A stretch of DNA of 64,000 bases from Platycnemis pennipes (Eukaryota > Arthropoda > Insecta > Odonata > Platycnemididae). The stretch spans positions 137,534,615-137,598,614 of the forward strand of contig OW121848.1 of the NCBI GenBank assembly GCA_933228895.1, given 5' to 3'. Both the position numbers and the translations under genes were made by a program. Below are positions 11,091-22,117 of the stretch, piece by piece. Numbering within the stretch: the first letter of the stretch is position 1; each line of letters opens with the position of its first letter. The notes beneath the pieces are model-generated. The model ran no database searches, was not told the DNA's origin, and was given only the letters and a program-made list of their open reading frames with translations.

Positions 11091-11740
11091 CTGTACAATA
11101 AAATGCCCCCCCTTCCATTCTATTCCTATCCTTGTACCTTTCCTCCCAGTATGAAGTACCTTTAAGTGCGGGTACAAACTTGAAAACCACTGTTAAGTAC
11201 CAGTAGACACATAAAAGAAATGGATTTTTAGCATGTATATGTCAATTTACATGTCAATAAAATGAACATGAAAATAATAAATGTCGGCGTTAGAGAAAAT
11301 GATTGGGAAAATATTTTTTTGCATACTTAAAATCGCGGAAAATTGCATTAACTTTACAATGCATTTTTGAATTATAGGTACATTTGTAAATCTAGGTTAC
11401 GCGATAATGTTAGAAAACTGAAAGTGTTCACACGTAAGGGTAGGAAATTGATGATGATAAAGTTTTAGATAGAATGACCGAAAGAAAAGCATCATACCAC
11501 GACGAGGATAGAACGCTATCTCCCGTTGTCAGCCACTCAGCCATTGTCGGCTTACCCGAGGCCGGCGAATGTAGGCAACCCGCGTTGCATTTTTGCGTTT
11601 CTATTTTATTTTTTTTCTCGCGAACCAGGGCCTATGGGGAAGAAAGCCGAGAGACGTATCTCTTTATTTTTCTTCTAGTTTCACTGAAAAAAAAATCAGC
11701 TCATTTCGTGAGTCATATTACACGACCTCTCCTTGTGAGA
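11091..11740 (-). repeat. Pogo-like element right inverted repeat
   Basis: Inverted copy of 7241-7900. Confidence 0.85.
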
Positions 11741-12697
11741 TATTTTTGCAGGTACTACTGAGTGATGATTTCTTTACATATATCTATGCACCCAACAGTT
11801 AAACCAATTTTCATTACACAGTTCAAGATTAGCGAGTGATTAAAAAAAGTTCAGTGAAAATATCAACAAATATGAAACACTTGATTCTATGCAAAGACAA
11901 CATATGGAAGGAAATTTAAAATGAACTCAACTCACACGTTTTTTGGGGTGTTAAATGTCCTAAGTATGGTTTTGCAGCTACTTATTAACTTCACCGGTAT
12001 GTTAGAGTGGATTTACAATCAGCGATACGTAAATTAGTGACTGCTATTAGTTATCTACGAATTAGTTGCTGCTAATAGTAACGGGAATATAAAGTTGATG
12101 TTTACCAGTTGCTATCGGGCCTTAGCGATCGCTAGCCTAGCGTAGAGTTAGCGAAAATGGTCCCATGATCTGATTTTTAGCGACAGTCGCTAATACCGTC
12201 CCAATGTGTACTTAGCAATCGCTAAAATGAACCAGAATTGACGCCCTGCACATGTACTTATCAATTGGCCTTTTCACACCTAAAACACTTGTCACCTTAT
12301 AAGAATAAAACCGACACAGTAAAAGACTTAAAAATATGTACACCAAGATTCGAATTATTTTAAGAAGGGCATTTTGTTTCCGACAGTAAATTAATCAGTC
12401 AAGGTTGGCCAGAGAATGATTTCCTAGCGCGTATTCTGGGTATCTCCCGATGCCTGGCCGATTATAGGCCGATTATAACCTCCGCTGTCGGTCGCTCTCC
12501 TTAATCTTTACTGCTACATTTCCTACCTGGCCTAGAGGACTTATGACAATAGGCTTGCTTTACCCTGCCCGTTCCCAACACATGCAGTTCAACACCATCC
12601 CGTCCACGTTTTTCCCAGATCCAATCGTGTTGCTATGCAAAAAAATGTCGTTACGCGAGAAGATGACTGGTAACTAACTAGATTCTTTACGCTTCAG
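11741..12697. other. No gene recognised
   Basis: Mostly AT-rich; contains short palindromes around ttagcgatcgctagc (about 12121-12135). No convincing coding region, although undetected upstream exons of the candidate exon at 12698 are possible. Confidence 0.4.
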
Positions 12698-12928
12698 GAG
12701 GAGATCCTTCACCACAGCAGCCAACACAAATGAAATTCCCACTTCAGCTGCCAACTTTGTTCCCCAATTTAACCTTACCCTCGCTTCCAACCCTAGCTCC
12801 TCCGCCGCCTTTACCAGCATTTCCTCCTCTGCCAACCCTACCACCGTTCACCGATTTCAGCCAGCCGGTGTGTGGGGAGGACGTGCCGAACAGCTATGGG
12901 TGCTGCATTCGCTTACAACCATCCAAAG
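12698..12928 (+). CDS. Candidate host exon, proline-rich with Cys tail
   Basis: A 231-nt open stretch is bounded by a plausible acceptor (ttctttacgcttcag) and donor (AAAG|gtattg). In phase 1 it encodes a Pro/Leu-rich run (FPLQLPTLFPNLTLPSLP and similar) ending in a cysteine-containing segment (VCGEDVPNSYGCCIRL). Local GC and the low stop density differ from the AT-rich surroundings. Exon length is divisible by three and both flanking introns would be phase 1, the same phase as the exons at 40859, 41186 and 42348, so they could belong to one gene, but that link is inference. Function unknown; a low-complexity extracellular protein is one possibility. Confidence 0.35.
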
Positions 12929-13073
12929 GTATTGACTTTTTCATGAAATACATTCATGCTGCTGAAAGCATTGACCAACATGTCACGAATTTCCTTGTGA
13001 TTTTTCCACAGATGACGTTTGTTTAAGTTTCATCTTTGAGTTAGCAAAGCTATCCATGGAAGCTGTCCTTACA

Positions 13074-13143
13074 GTGTCCGGTAAGAAGATATTATCAGCT
13101 ACGGTGTCAGGTAAGAAGATATTATCAGCTACGTTGTCAGGTA
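13074..13143. repeat. 33-bp tandem repeat, ~2.3 copies
   Basis: The block gtgtcaggtaagaagatatt...atcagctacg repeats with a period of 33 bp, with slight variation (gtgtccgg, gtgtcagg, ttgtcagg). The minus-strand translation is an 11-residue repeat, but no gene context supports coding. Confidence 0.85.
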
Positions 13144-13528
13144 ATAAACATCCATTAATGTGTAAGCAAAAAAGGTAAACAATACTCGTCCATAAACATA
13201 AATATTTGATTTCTGCGGCGAATACAGCAATATACACATTCTTACTGTAGTTTTCCCAAAGCACTTCGACACCTATGAACGAGATTAATAACAGTAAAGG
13301 GAAAATATAGGCCAATGCAACGATAGTTCATCACACTGAATAACTGGAACGAAAAAACCGTTAAATATAATAAGTTGTCATATATAAATATAGCTGATTC
13401 CTACAGTTTGGCTTTTCTAAAAATATTAAGCAACAATAGCATCAAACAGGTTTTCAGCCTCTGTAATGTTCGTTTCAACTGTAAGAACCCCTGAGAACGC
13501 TAAGAGCAAACTCTCGGAAAGCATGGTG

Positions 13529-13600
13529 GACATGGTGGTAGCGCAAAAGCCTGCCAATCCGAGGGGACACGGGTTCGAATTTTGTCTGGGACAATGATGA
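13529..13600 (+). repeat. tRNA-like SINE head
   Basis: A box match TAGCGCAAAAG (13539-13549, fits TRGYNNARNNG) is followed by B-box-like GGTTCGAATTT (13572-13582). A-to-B spacing is 22 nt, shorter than in a tRNA gene, and no acceptor stem is evident, so this is a tRNA-derived SINE or pseudogene rather than a tRNA gene. Its 3' extent is unclear. Confidence 0.55.
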
Positions 13601-13994
13601 GACACAGCTTATTTTTGACATCACTTATCTATGAGACTAAAAAAAATTCCGATACACAGGTGCTTCATTTTATGAATTTTAAAGTTATGTTGTTGGGGCT
13701 AATGTATGTACATTTCCACGACTTCAAACAAAGACGATGTAAAGAGGCCTAAGACGATTAAAGGCTATAAAGCATCCCAATCTGATATAGTCCCTTGCTG
13801 CATTGCCCATCAAACATGCATCACAATACTGCCACACAAAATACTACAGATCCCATTCTCTGGTTTAGGCTTTAGTCCACGTTGTACGCCGTGCTAGGAT
13901 TGTGTACAATCAAGATACTTAACAGTGGCGCTTAAGTGGGACATAATTCTAAAATTTATTTATTTGTAGTTGTTGATAAAATTAATAATAAAGA

Positions 13995-14370
13995 GTGTTT
14001 GTAGTATATATTGATGTTAAAACACTTTATTCCTCAGGTTCTAGTTTGCCGCCGATTTGTTTCCCTGTGCCTCAGTTTCCAGCTTTACTCTTCTGTCTGG
14101 GAGCGAGCAACATAACATTGGCTGATGAAGCGCTCACATTTTGCCCAAACATGGACATTAAGCTCATCCCCACCACCTTGGCACATATAGATTTTGACTG
14201 CCTTAAAATAGGAAAAAGAGGATTGGACGTTGCATACGTGAGCAAAAAATAAGTGATCATCAGTGCAAATAAACTCAAGGAGTCGCACAGGCGAAACTCA
14301 TGAATAAAGATTTTAAATCCAACATCTACGGGCATTTTCATTATATGCATGAGAAAGGGGAATAAATGCA
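13995..14370. other. Open but unassigned stretch
   Basis: An 85-codon plus-strand frame (13995-14252) follows a plausible acceptor (tttattcctcag at 14037) and has cysteines and prolines; the minus strand is also open here for 99 codons. No family was recognised on either strand, and neither reading can be preferred. Confidence 0.25.
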
Positions 14371-14407
14371 TTAGAAAGGGGATTTCTTAATGTACCGAAT
14401 TTTCATT

Positions 14408-14700
14408 CTATTGATCCAACCACAAATGAGTAGAGTCTACTTCGCCGTTGCGCTTAGTGGTAAGCCGAACAACGTCTGTGACGCTTTGAGATGACATTTC
14501 GGATTTTATTTCGTCAGCTTTCACGCATAAGTCGTAATGACTTATGACTCCAAGACTGGAGTTCTGGGTGAGGTGCAACTCGGCCGAGACGGGAATGTCA
14601 TGGAGTGCCTTCATCGCTAATCATTTCTCGGTATGTTTGGGTTGATTGTTTCGATTAGCAGAAACCCGTTCCGCGGTTTCTTTCCGATTGATTGAAGATC
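14408..14700 (-). pseudogene. Jockey-type ORF1 (gag) fragment J2
   Basis: Minus-strand residues MKALHDIPV...GVISHYDLCVKADEIKSEMSSQ match the gag frames at 55412-55864 and 56118-56303, the region just before the CCHC knuckles. The homology extends to about 14700 in DNA (cgattagcagaaacccgttcc against 56344). Both ends are truncated and the frame diverges after TKRNGE. Confidence 0.7.
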
Positions 14701-14751
14701 TGGTCACAAAGCAATAGAAGATAACTGATTTCATCAACTTTTTTACGATAG

Positions 14752-16805
14752 GTTGGTACATTTGGATTTACAGGGTGCGTCAACAGCTGTGGTTATTTTG
14801 CACCATGCACAATCTAATTCATATCAATTATTATATATCTATTATCCAGTACAAGCCAAGTTTCATCCTTTTATGTTTTCTGGAATAAAAGTTTTGAGAT
14901 GAAGACCAGACATCATAAATCCTGTCCCTTGTGCTATTACTTAATTCATACATATTAAGATATTTCATTGTTTCATGGGATTTACAATACATCGCTGGAT
15001 TTTCCCATGCCTTCGACTAATTTTCGCGGTGATGGCATTACATGTTTTCTCGATAAAAAATTTTTATTTTTCAACGAAATGCAAGAGTCGAGGAAAGGCA
15101 CTCACTGAATAATTCACATAAATACTAGAAATATCATTTTTTTTTAATGAACCGGAAGCTAGGAAAGGAGAGCGAGGGGCCTTCAGACGTCAAGCGGCCC
15201 ACGTAGGGAATTTCGAAAGACAGTGCCGAGTTCAAGGAGGTGCCATAAACTATCAGGATAAACAATGGACATTGAAGATATGGACAATTTAATAGCTAGT
15301 AAGATGCTTACGATTTGAGAGGAATTACCAGGACAGTGTTGTATTTCTAGAATGTTCCATGAACTTTTAGAATGGACAGTGGACAATTAAAAGGCTAGTT
15401 TAATTCGTGCGCTTGTAGCGTTTTCGAATTCCTTTTCAACCCCCTTCATTTGAGGGTGTTTGGCCGCAAAGCAGGTTTTTCCCCGAAGCAAGTCAGCCGA
15501 GGGGTATTTTCCCTGCACATTTAGTAATCATCTTTCGTCTTCACTTAGGTTCCCGTAATACATACAATAACAGTAATAAATACAATGGGCAATCTTTGCT
15601 GCCCTTAAAACACGATAACGAAAAAAGATGTCAAGGAGAATTTCCGTAAACCTATAAGTTTGTTTGAGTAAAACTCATTTTTGATCAGTGGCTTAGAGTA
15701 ATTTACTTTTTAATAGCGGCTCGAGCAATTATAACGGCTGATATTTGCGGCCAAATTACAAGGAGTACATAACGCAAATCTCGATAATGGAATAAGTTCA
15801 TAGTCCAGTAGCTTGCATGTATTTCCGTACGATGAGATATGCAGAGAGGATAAAACGAGGTAAGTAATTTTCTTCCACTATTCCGCCCGGAGAATCAATT
15901 GAAGACCTTAGGAACCGTAGTAAATACAATGGGCTATCTTTGCACCCTTAAAAATATAAGAACGAAAAAAGATGACAAGGAGAGTTTACTTAAACTTATT
16001 AGTCTGTTTGAGTAATACTTACTTTTGAACATTTCTACCTTTCACACACTAAATTTTCCACGTCAATAAATGACAGGCTCTACTTGGAAGAACTTCTCCT
16101 AATGTCATCTACATTACCTTTGCATCGATCAATTTTGATTTCATAACCATTTCAAGTCATTTTAAGCCTCAATGAGAAAGTACTTGCTTCGTTATGTATG
16201 CTACAGCACACCAACTTAGTATTATAGCTTATTAGGGGGCACAATATTATTCATCTTTTGCTAATCCGGTTTAAAATCCTAAGGAGCGTTCACAAGACGA
16301 GGTAACGGCAAGCATTAAGAGCGTGAGGTAATCAGAAACGAATATTTTCTCTTTTTTTATTTGACCACTGGGATGGGCTGCTTCAGTGAAGTCCTCTATG
16401 GGTGTTCTACAAATACGGAGGGTACGGTGTTAGTTCGGCGACAGTTACACCAGGCGTGTTCAAACAGAATGTCCTTATATTACGTATCGCCAACGGCGTA
16501 CACTCTTCCATTACGTGGAGGAGGTATTCTTTTGTTGTTCCAGTTATAATAATATTACAAATAATAATTAAAGAATAAGCATATTCTGCATTCAATTCAC
16601 ATATGATTCGCATTTTAGCCTATTTAATCTGGGTCCAATTCCATTGTCATAACTGAAAGCAGTGAAAGAAATTGTGAGAGTTCTTAAGACGGATACTTAC
16701 GGAAACAGCAGCGGAAAAATAATGTAAGATATTAATGCCCACGACCGATTATGGGGAAGTAGCATGGCACAAATTAATAGAAGTACTTATTTAATCAAAA
16801 TGTTT
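14752..16805 (-). repeat. 2.05-kb repeat unit, array 1, unit 1
   Basis: The unit begins with the LINE-like terminal motif (atttggatttacagggtgcgtc...ttattttgcacca) and ends where the same motif starts again at about 16806. It shares long blocks with 16806-17789, 44040-46040, 46041-46529 and 49751-50734, for example cccccttcatttgagggtgtt and ttttccctgcacatttagta. No long coding frame is conserved. The shared 3' LINE tail suggests a non-autonomous element mobilised by the jockey family, oriented on the minus strand. Confidence 0.7.
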
Positions 16806-17789
16806 TATGGTAGAAAGGTATTTGGATCTATACGATGCGTCGCAGGTATGGTTATTTTGCACCAATGACAATCTAATTCATATCAATTATTATATTTCTT
16901 ATCTCCAGCCCAGGCGAGGTTTTTTTCTTTTATATTTTCTGGAATAAAAGCTTTGACATAAAGACCAGACATCGTAAATTCTGTCCCTTGTGGTATTACG
17001 TATTCGATACATATTAAGATATTTCAGTGTTTCATGGGAGTTACAACGCATGGCATCTCTTCGACTTTTTTCATGGTGATGGCATTACATGTTTTCTCGA
17101 TAAATAATTTTAATTTTCAGCGAAATCCATGAGTCGAGGAAAGGCGCTCACTGAATAATTCACAGAAAGAACTTAAATATTATTTTTTTTAAATGAACCG
17201 GAAGCTAGGAACGGAGAGCGAGGGGCCTTCAGGCGTCAAGAGGCCCAAGTAGAGAATTTCTATAGACAGTGCCGAGTTCAAGGAGGTGCCATAAACTATC
17301 AGGATAAACAATGGACAATTTAATAGCTAGTTTTGGTGTTTGCAATTTGAGAGGAATTACCAGAACAGTGTTGTATTTCTAGAATGTTCATTGAAGTTTT
17401 AGAATGGACAGTGGACAATTAAAAGGCTAGTTTAATTTGTGCGCAATTAGCGTTTTCGAATTCCTTTTCAACCCCCTTCATTTGAGGGTGTTTTCCCGCA
17501 AAGCCGGTTTTTCCCCAAAGCAAGTCAGCCGAGGGGTATTTTCCCTGCACATTTAGTAATCATCTTTCGTCTTCACTTAGGTGTCCGTAATACATACAAT
17601 AACAGTAATAAATACAATTGACAACGAAAAAAGATGTAAAGGAAAGTTTCTTTAAACCTATAAGTCTGTTTGAGTAAAACTCATTTTTTTAAAGTGGCCT
17701 TGAGTAACTTACTTTTTAATAGTGGCTTGATTTATTATACCGGTTGATATCTGCGGCCAAATTACATGGAGTACATAAATCAAATCTCG
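16806..17789 (-). repeat. 2.05-kb repeat unit, array 1, partial unit 2
   Basis: Homologous to 14752-15790 in the same orientation, giving a tandem period near 2.05 kb. It is broken off at about 17789 after cataaatcaaatctcg, where a different sequence with GC-rich termini begins. Confidence 0.7.
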
Positions 17790-18270
17790 TAAACATAGGC
17801 CGATATAGGGGGGGCACGTTCCCCCTACCCCTCCCCCAGAAGCTTAAAAAATAGACAAGATTTTTAATATGGTCCCGTTATAATTACGTTCGTTCAATTT
17901 TGTGTATTACAGAGCCTCAATCATTTGAGCCTTGAGCCCAAGTCAAGAAGACAGATTGGCCGGTCATTGGTCATTCGCTAGTCAGCGCTCGAAAGAAAAA
18001 CATCGCTCAAGCGGGAAGGGGGCTCGTGGAAGGACCGTGAGCTTTGTAGTGCACTTCAAAACACCCGGGCTTCGTCTGCTTGCCGCTACAAAATGAGAAC
18101 GTGAGAATATCTGTGGCGGCAGAATGCGAGGTAAGACCGCCCATCAGTCGGACGCCTCATTCGCTGATTTCTACCGCTGCTGGTGCTCTGCCGCCGTGCT
18201 AGATGCACCCTTTGAATAGATCGTTACATTTTCGCAACTACTAGTGCTGTGTGTTGCTTTTCTCTAGGAT

Positions 18271-18504
18271 TTGATCTGGGACGAAGACCTCGAAGTTTAC
18301 TATGAGGAGGACGAAGACAATGTTTTTAGGGACGCAGTATACAAGGACGGCGACGTCAATGTATTAAAATATAATTACGATAGAAATGAGCGTAGGCGCG
18401 CGTGTGAGACGACGGGGCGAGGGTTCGACTTCTACGCAATCAGTCACGAACGTCCGGCCAAGTTAGTTTCTAGTGTTTGTTATTGTTACGATTACATAAT
18501 TTAG
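18271..18504 (+). CDS. Hypothetical acidic ORF
   Basis: A 77-codon frame with an acidic start (WDEDLEVYYEEDED) follows a plausible acceptor (gcttttctctag). I do not recognise it. It may be the first exon of the hAT-like transposase, whose next recognisable piece starts at 18531, or chance. Confidence 0.25.
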   Translation: MIWDEDLEVYYEEDEDNVFRDAVYKDGDVNVLKYNYDRNERRRACETTGRGFDFYAISHERPAKLVSSVCYCYDYII

Positions 18505-18530
18505 TGTGTAACGAGTGATATTATCTATAA

Positions 18531-18765
18531 ATGAGTGACAAAGATAGAAAAAGATAAAATAACTTAAGTGCGTATTTCTATACAAAAAACGGACGATGCA
18601 GTTACGGAGACTGGTAAAGGGATTGAATGTGATAGTTCTCATGTGAGTCCATCCTCGCTTGCGGCAACCACGTCAATGTCAACACATGGAACACATCCAT
18701 CGGCAGCGTCACCCACCGCTAGTTACAAGCTACAGGAACGTGACATAGGTAGGTATCGATTTTGA
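18531..18765 (+). pseudogene. hAT (ZMYM1/TTF-type) N-terminal fragment
   Basis: An ATG at 18531 begins MSDKDRKR, then a stop and a shift, then a Ser/Thr-rich linker ending LQERDIGRYRF, the usual lead-in to the TTF-type zinc finger of these hAT relatives. A splice-donor-like ataggtaggt follows. Too short and broken to function. Confidence 0.4.
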
Positions 18766-19163
18766 TATATTTTGTTGGTAATACTTACTTGGCGCTGTCG
18801 TTTGAATTTTCTTTACCGCAAACATTATTACAAACATTAGGCTACTGAACTAATAATAATAACATTAATTGTCGAAATTCAATATACTTAACAGCTATAG
18901 TTTCTAGCGTCGGGTTACAGTTTTAAACTTAAATTAACCAATGAAGTAATTATTTACAAAGGAAGAAAAATATCTCCGAAGCCATAATCTTAATGGGGCA
19001 GAGGAATCAAAAGGTGGAGAGGGGGAAGGAAGGAAGGAGTATATACAAAGTAAGGGAGCTCTCAATCACACGCACAAAGTCAAGCATACGGAGAAACATA
19101 AGCAGCAGTAAATGACACATTCCCACACTCACAACATTATTAACTCGAGGAAGACGAAGAGCG

Positions 19164-19500
19164 GTGCAGCCCAGGTATAATCCAAAAAAGTGGAATCCAT
19201 ATGCAGCGGTTATTCAAGGCACAGCAAGAACCAACAACGCTTCAGAAGGCTGGCATAATCGTTTAAATAAATTAGTCAGTAAAAGCCACCCTAGTTTCTA
19301 CACTTTTCTACAAGAATTACAGAAAGAACAGGCAGACGTCGATTACATAATTTGTGAGATAAGTCTTGGAAAAAAAAGTGAACAAATTAAAACCGAGAAA
19401 CCTTCAGCAGGTAGAAGAACGCATCGAAAACATTGTCAGCATCTACGGAGACTACTCTAACGATGGAATAGAATATGAATATATTAAAGCGATAGGCCAT
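19164..19500 (+). pseudogene. MULE transposase C-terminal fragment
   Basis: PKKWNPYAAVI, RTNNASEGWHNRLN and SFYTFLQELQKEQ form the conserved C-terminal block of animal MULE (Mutator-like) transposases, with the diagnostic RTNN.EGWH motif. Upstream DDE residues are absent. A polyadenylation-like aataaa at about 19557 lies downstream. Confidence 0.7.
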
Positions 19501-19689
19501 AACTTGCATAGCGCTGATGCCATATAAAATTAACTTTTAATGTCCTGAAATTTTGAATAAAATTTTTAAAATAAAATTATTTTGTACTTTTTGGCTTGGA
19601 AATTTACTCTTTGGACTTTTTAGTCTTTGGACTTTTTGGTTTGGACTTTATGTCGTACAATCAATTTAGTCCTTTATTTGTCAGCCACC

Positions 19690-20070
19690 GACTCAACTTA
19701 GCTATCAGTACTGCCTGCACCGTACCCAGCATAAGAAATGCCGTAGGGGTTATCTAAAATGGCCGAAGAAGGGGTTAGAAGTGCTACTCCTGCATTTTCG
19801 CTGCTCCAAGCTATTTTGTCGTCGGAATTTCTTGTAAGCTTGGTAATCCTCGCTGATATTTTAGGAATCACGCTGCCTTTATCTCGATCATTACAAGCCG
19901 TTGAAATTTATATACTTTCTGCAGTTCACCTTGTCAATACGACCACAGCCAGTCTGCAGAGGCAACGTGAAACTAGCACGGATGCATTCAAAAAACATTT
20001 CAATATGGCTGAGGCCCTTGCAAATGAAATTGTTGAAGTTAGAGTGTTAAAGTCAAGTCGAATTTATTAG
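19690..20070 (+). pseudogene. hAT transposase C-terminal-half fragment
   Basis: FLVSLVILADILGITLPLSRSLQA, then HLVNTTTASLQRQRE, then FKKHFNMAEALANEI match the helical insertion region of DUF4371-type hAT transposases. It ends with a stop at 20068-20070. Likely the same decayed copy as 18531-18765. Confidence 0.6.
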
Positions 20071-20349
20071 TTCATGTTTGACTCAGAGATGGCGCTGCGA
20101 CGCCCTTGGTTTTTTTGTGTAGTTATGTATGTAACTATGAAGTCAACAAAGTGGACCTACAAAAACATTATCGACAGATAAAAAGATAGGTCATGATATG
20201 TTTAAAATAAGTTACGGGTTAATAAAAAAGCTTTCAATAGGTTATGGGCCCAGGCCGCCTAGCTCACGCGAGTTGCTTTTGATAAAATAGCGAGTTGCCC
20301 GCGAGACTGAAAATTACGTCGAATTAAAGTTGATATGAAGTCTCGTCAA

Positions 20350-21224
20350 TACAGCATTCTTCAAGAATAGATTTGGCGAAGCACATCAAACCCCTGGGTG
20401 GAGAGGCGGACTGGCCAATTTGGAAGAGGAAATAGCGGGACTTGTTGGAGTACCACGAAGGAGCCCTAGATGCAATCGATGGAAAATTGGTGAAACCCGA
20501 GCCTCTGTCGCCTAATGCTAAGGAAGATGACATCAAAGAGTACAAGAAGGTCAGCGATTTATTCCGTAAGGCAAATAGTTACGCCAAGTCAATCATTTCA
20601 AGTTCGGTGACTGACGCAATTTACGAGAAAATAATGGATAAAGAGACAGCGCGAGAGGCGTGGAAGGCATTGAAGTCACATTTCGAGGTGTCATCCAAAG
20701 ACCAGCTTTTCAAGATATGCACTGAGTTCTTTGCGTTTAGTTGGATTAACGGAGAGGATGTTTCGACTCTTGCCGCGAGATTGAAAAATTTGTGGTTCGA
20801 GCTAAATAACGGCTTGAAAGCAAAAAATGAAAATGCGCTGCCAGACCTGCTCTTAGTAAGTAAAGTCTTGCAAATTCTACCGGGTGAATTCGAGAATTTC
20901 AGATCCAGCTGGATGTTATTGTCAAAAGATGAAGAAAAGACTTTTGAAGAGCTAATCACTCAGTTATGCATGTACGAGCGAAATTTTAGAAAGAGTGCTA
21001 GCACAGAGGGAGACTCTGAGGGATTAGCATTAGTCGTGAAGAGCAGAAAGCCAAGGTCAAATCAAGGTCCGAAGAGGTCAAAAGGAAACGACACTTGTAA
21101 TTACTGCAAGAAGAAAGGGCATTGGGTTATTTCATGCAAGAAGTGGATTGCTGATGGACGACCAAAGAAGAGCGCTCCTCAGAGCAATACCGTGGATACC
21201 AATGTAGCCCTGAGTGATGAGTGA
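20350..21224 (+). pseudogene. Copia gag, one in-frame stop
   Basis: Translation gives the copia gag core (UBN2-type): DLAKHIKPLGGEADWPIWKR, an in-frame TAG at about 20428, then 260 open codons from 20442. A CCHC knuckle CNYCKKKGHWVISC (about 21097-21138; C-X2-C-X4-H-X4-C) and a basic linker follow. Gag would form the particle and bind RNA. The stop sits where related proteins have a hydrophobic residue, so it looks like a single nonsense change. Confidence 0.85.
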
Positions 21225-21545
21225 AGATATGTTTCAAGTCAATACGGTTTCATCAGGATGGTGGATCGACAACGGATACGTTCCAAGTATTTCGAGAAAC
21301 CTGTTTTCAGTTTTAGCTGCCCAAGATAGGAATGAAAATAGTAAATTCCATTCCACGACAACTAAGTGCTGGCTGGAAGTCGATGGGAAGGTAGTAATGT
21401 GCGGAACTCGCGAGAAAGGCGGAACTCTGTACAAGGCAGCCATTGAACCAGCCGTTTCCGATAAAAAAAGGAAGGGTCAACATTGTTGAAGCAGAAAATT
21501 CAACACTCCAGCTGTACCACGAGAGATGGGGACACCAAGACAAAC
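21214..21545 (+). pseudogene. Copia protease/pre-integrase remnant with internal deletion
   Basis: WWIDNG, the run-in to the copia aspartic protease, joins directly to YVPSISRNLFSVLAAQ, the pre-integrase region, so the protease active-site triplet region and about 60 residues are missing. A frameshift near 21470 leads to NSTLQLYHERWGHQDKR, the GAG_pre-integrase motif, in the frame that then runs into the CACTA-like sequence. Confidence 0.75.
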
Positions 21546-21909
21546 GTTTCATTCTGTCAAATGCTGGTTTGTATAATGAACTTTCTCTCTGGGCTGGAAA
21601 TATTCCGAGGCATAAAGTCACCTCCCTCCTGAAAATTCTTAAGGAGCATTCGTGTTTTAAAGACTTTCCTGAAGACGTGAGAACTCTTAGGAAAACGCCG
21701 AGGTCATTGGAAGTGGAAAAACTAGGATCAGGAGAATTTGTCTACCTCGGACACCTCGGAGTAGCAGAATCGTTAAAGTATGAATTAATGTGTTTAAATG
21801 ATGTTCGTTTTGAGGAAATTAAGTTGCAAATAAATGTGGATGGACTTCCACTAACAAAAAGTTCAGGGAGCCAGTTTTGGCCAATATTGGCATCTGTGGT
21901 CAATTGTAA
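21546..21909 (+). pseudogene. CACTA/EnSpm-like transposase, N-terminal part
   Basis: After the copia piece, the same frame reads KVTSLLKILKEH, RTLRKTPRSLEVEKLGSGEFVYLG and LQINVDGLPLTKSSGSQFWPIL. The VDGLPL.KSS..QFWPIL block is the signature of an animal transposase family related to Transposase_21 (CACTA/EnSpm); its Asp is a likely catalytic residue. The frame is cut at 21909 by the Harbinger insertion and resumes at 29593. Confidence 0.7.
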
Positions 21910-22117
21910 AGCCCATTCTACAGTGGGCGTAAGCCGTAAGAGCTGTCGTAAGGGAGATGGCCAAGTCCCATCTCTACGTCTTACGTCTTACGACAGGCCA
22001 ATCAGAGCGCCTCATTACTACTGCGGGTATCAGTCACGGGTTACTGCCTTTGTGGAAGTTGTTTTGAATAAAAGGTTTGCGGAATTTTTGAAATAATCTT
22101 ATTCGTGAACTTCAGAG

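Larger units (their letters stand above)
7241..11740 (-). mobile_element. Pogo-like DNA transposon with ~650-bp inverted repeats
   Basis: 7241-7900 and 11091-11740 are inverted copies, sharing landmarks such as the G-run next to gcattttattgtacag (7866-7890, mirrored at 11093-11117) and the Cys/Ser/Pro-rich frames at 7229-7507 and 11474-11761. Ends read approximately TCTSACAAGGAGAGG; a TA duplication is not obvious, so the ends are approximate. A broken pogo-type transposase lies inside on the minus strand. Confidence 0.8.
17790..20080 (+). mobile_element. Decayed hAT-like element with MULE insertion
   Basis: The left side starts abruptly after the repeat unit with cataggccgatataggggggg. Within it lie an N-terminal and a C-terminal piece of a ZMYM1/TTF-type hAT transposase on the plus strand, with a MULE fragment between them. 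No right terminus or target duplication was found, so extent and completeness are uncertain. Confidence 0.45.
20240..21545 (+). mobile_element. Ty1/copia retrotransposon 5' fragment
   Basis: The primer-binding-site-like ggttatgggcccagg (20240-20254) matches the half-tRNA-iMet type used by copia and recurs next to the LTR at 26579. It is followed by gag and the start of protease/pre-integrase. The 5' LTR was not delimited. The copy stops at about 21545, where it joins the CACTA-like transposase frame. Confidence 0.75.

Noticed and set aside
11474..11761. Cys/Ser-rich frame mirrored at 7229-7507
   Set aside because: Part of the pogo-like element's inverted repeats with small length differences; no start context or homology.
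12983..13315. Minus-strand frame with 11-residue repeats and hydrophobic N-terminus
   Set aside because: Repeats arise from the 33-bp tandem DNA repeat; no splice or homology support.
13539..13582. Possible tRNA gene
   Set aside because: A and B boxes present but spacing is too short and no cloverleaf acceptor stem forms; listed as SINE-like instead.
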